Source: Bacillus thuringiensis
GTDB taxonomy: Bacteria > Bacillota > Bacilli > Bacillales > Bacillaceae_G
Length of the DNA stretch: 64,000 nt
Reading direction: 5' to 3'
Assembly: GCF_001182785.1 (NCBI RefSeq)
Contig: NZ_CP012099.1
Span: 1,858,501-1,922,500, forward strand
The notes beneath the pieces were generated by a model. It did not search any database. It had not been told where the DNA came from and saw nothing but the letters and a program-made list of their open reading frames with translations. The stretch's first letter is position 1. Each line of letters begins with the position of its first letter. Shown here one piece after another: positions 63,407 through 64,000 of this stretch. The translations under genes and the position numbers were made by a program.

Positions 63407-64000
63407 ATGGAAAGATTCGTTTGGAAACCGAATATGTCTCTAGCGACGCCGCTGTATAAACAAATAGAAACGTATATAAAAGAAAGGATCGTTAATGGAG
63501 AATGGACTGTTGGAACAAAATTACCTTCACAAAGAGATTTGGCCCATACATTTGGTGTGAATCGAAGCACAATTGTAATGGCTTTCGATGAACTAGTTGC
63601 GAAGGGATATATTGAAGGGAATGGCAGGAAAGGAACAATTGTTGTAAATAATAATGAGAATGCTTCAACATACGCACCCCCGCCTAATTGGCAGTCTTAT
63701 GTAGAAACAGGAGTTCATTATCCGAATCTCCCAGCTATTCAAGAGATTAATCAAGCTGAATTTTATCCACATGTAATTCGATTAGGAACGGGTGAGCTCG
63801 CGCCGAGTCTCTTACCTGAGAAAAAGATGAAAGAAATTATGAATAAGCTTTTAAAGTCAAATGTGACGCTTGGGTATGAAGAGCCGAAAGGAAATCTTTA
63901 TTTAAGGGAAAAGATTTCCGAATACTTAAAGGAGCATGGCGTATATGTATCTCCTGCCTCTATATTAATTGTTTCAGGAGCAATTCAAGCGCTGCAACTT
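63407..64000 (+). CDS. MocR/PdxR-type GntR regulator with aminotransferase domain (3' truncated by window)
   Basis: 198 residues are visible and the frame is open to the window end. The GntR winged helix: ATPLYKQIETYIKERIVNGE, GTKLPSQRDLAHTFGVNRST and ELVAKGYIEGNGRKGTIV; then the start of a fold-type I aminotransferase domain (LGTGELAPSLLP, LGYEEPKGNLYLREKISEYL). MocR proteins sense PLP-linked amino acids; divergent orientation suggests control of the LysE exporter. ATG 63407 or 63404, with AAGGTG upstream. Confidence 0.88.
   Translation, partial: MERFVWKPNMSLATPLYKQIETYIKERIVNGEWTVGTKLPSQRDLAHTFGVNRSTIVMAFDELVAKGYIEGNGRKGTIVVNNNENASTYAPPPNWQSYVETGVHYPNLPAIQEINQAEFYPHVIRLGTGELAPSLLPEKKMKEIMNKLLKSNVTLGYEEPKGNLYLREKISEYLKEHGVYVSPASILIVSGAIQALQL

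Overview
The window is chromosomal DNA of a low-GC, spore-forming Firmicute, almost certainly a member of the Bacillus cereus group (B. cereus, B. thuringiensis or B. anthracis-like). This rests on a complete petrobactin operon (asbABCDEF), an EntFM/CwpFM-type cell-wall endopeptidase, an alpha/beta-type SASP, two NodB deacetylases resembling BC1960 and BC1974, and bcr1-type repeats that are specific to this group. Most genes have strong GGAGG-type ribosome-binding sites, and U-tailed hairpin terminators separate most transcription units.

Layout, left to right. 1-5.6 kb: the end of a CobW-type GTPase, then a five-gene branched-chain-amino-acid-type ABC importer (binding lipoprotein, two ATPases, two permeases). 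5.6-9.7 kb: small metabolic modules: a LysR regulator divergent from DUF4865, tautomerase and carboxymuconolactone-decarboxylase genes, then MarR plus a luciferase-like monooxygenase. 10.2-16.1 kb: cydABDC, cytochrome bd oxidase with its ABC exporter. 16.2-21.7 kb: an accessory glycan cluster (SGNH-like protein, a double glycosyltransferase fused to a methyltransferase, a sugar aminotransferase, a hexapeptide acyltransferase). 21.7-34.1 kb: small lipoproteins, an SMR-like transporter pair, an S66 peptidase, a D,D-carboxypeptidase, a nitroreductase, EntFM, a hydrolase, and a BmrA-like ABC transporter followed by a two-component system. 34.2-39.9 kb: mixed enzymes (SDR, O-methyltransferase, ASCH, ANT(6), polysaccharide deacetylase, SdpI, NUDIX, PPOX flavoprotein).

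39.9-44.3 kb: a full bcr1 element, then two nearly identical threonine T-box leaders, each with its own promoter, a 27-codon leader ORF with three consecutive ACC threonine codons, and hom-thrC-thrB. 44.4-51.3 kb: cell-envelope genes (DUF6366, a glycosidase-like lipoprotein, an LCP ligase, a second deacetylase, a YkyA lipoprotein, MgtC). 51.36-52.8 kb: an intact IS3/IS150-type insertion sequence placed inside the loop of the mgtC terminator. 53.7-60.8 kb: the asb operon behind a Fur-like site, followed by a SASP, an MFS transporter, a LysE-type exporter and a divergent MocR regulator cut off by the window end.

The observations most worth following are the compound leader of the threonine operon, the double-GT/methyltransferase glycan cluster, the insertion that split a terminator, tandem 11-bp-period TTNACA repeats upstream of entFM and of the ABC transporter, an internally deleted bcr1 copy, and a 56-aa gene at 26.6 kb. 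No CRISPR array, rRNA, tRNA or prophage was seen.
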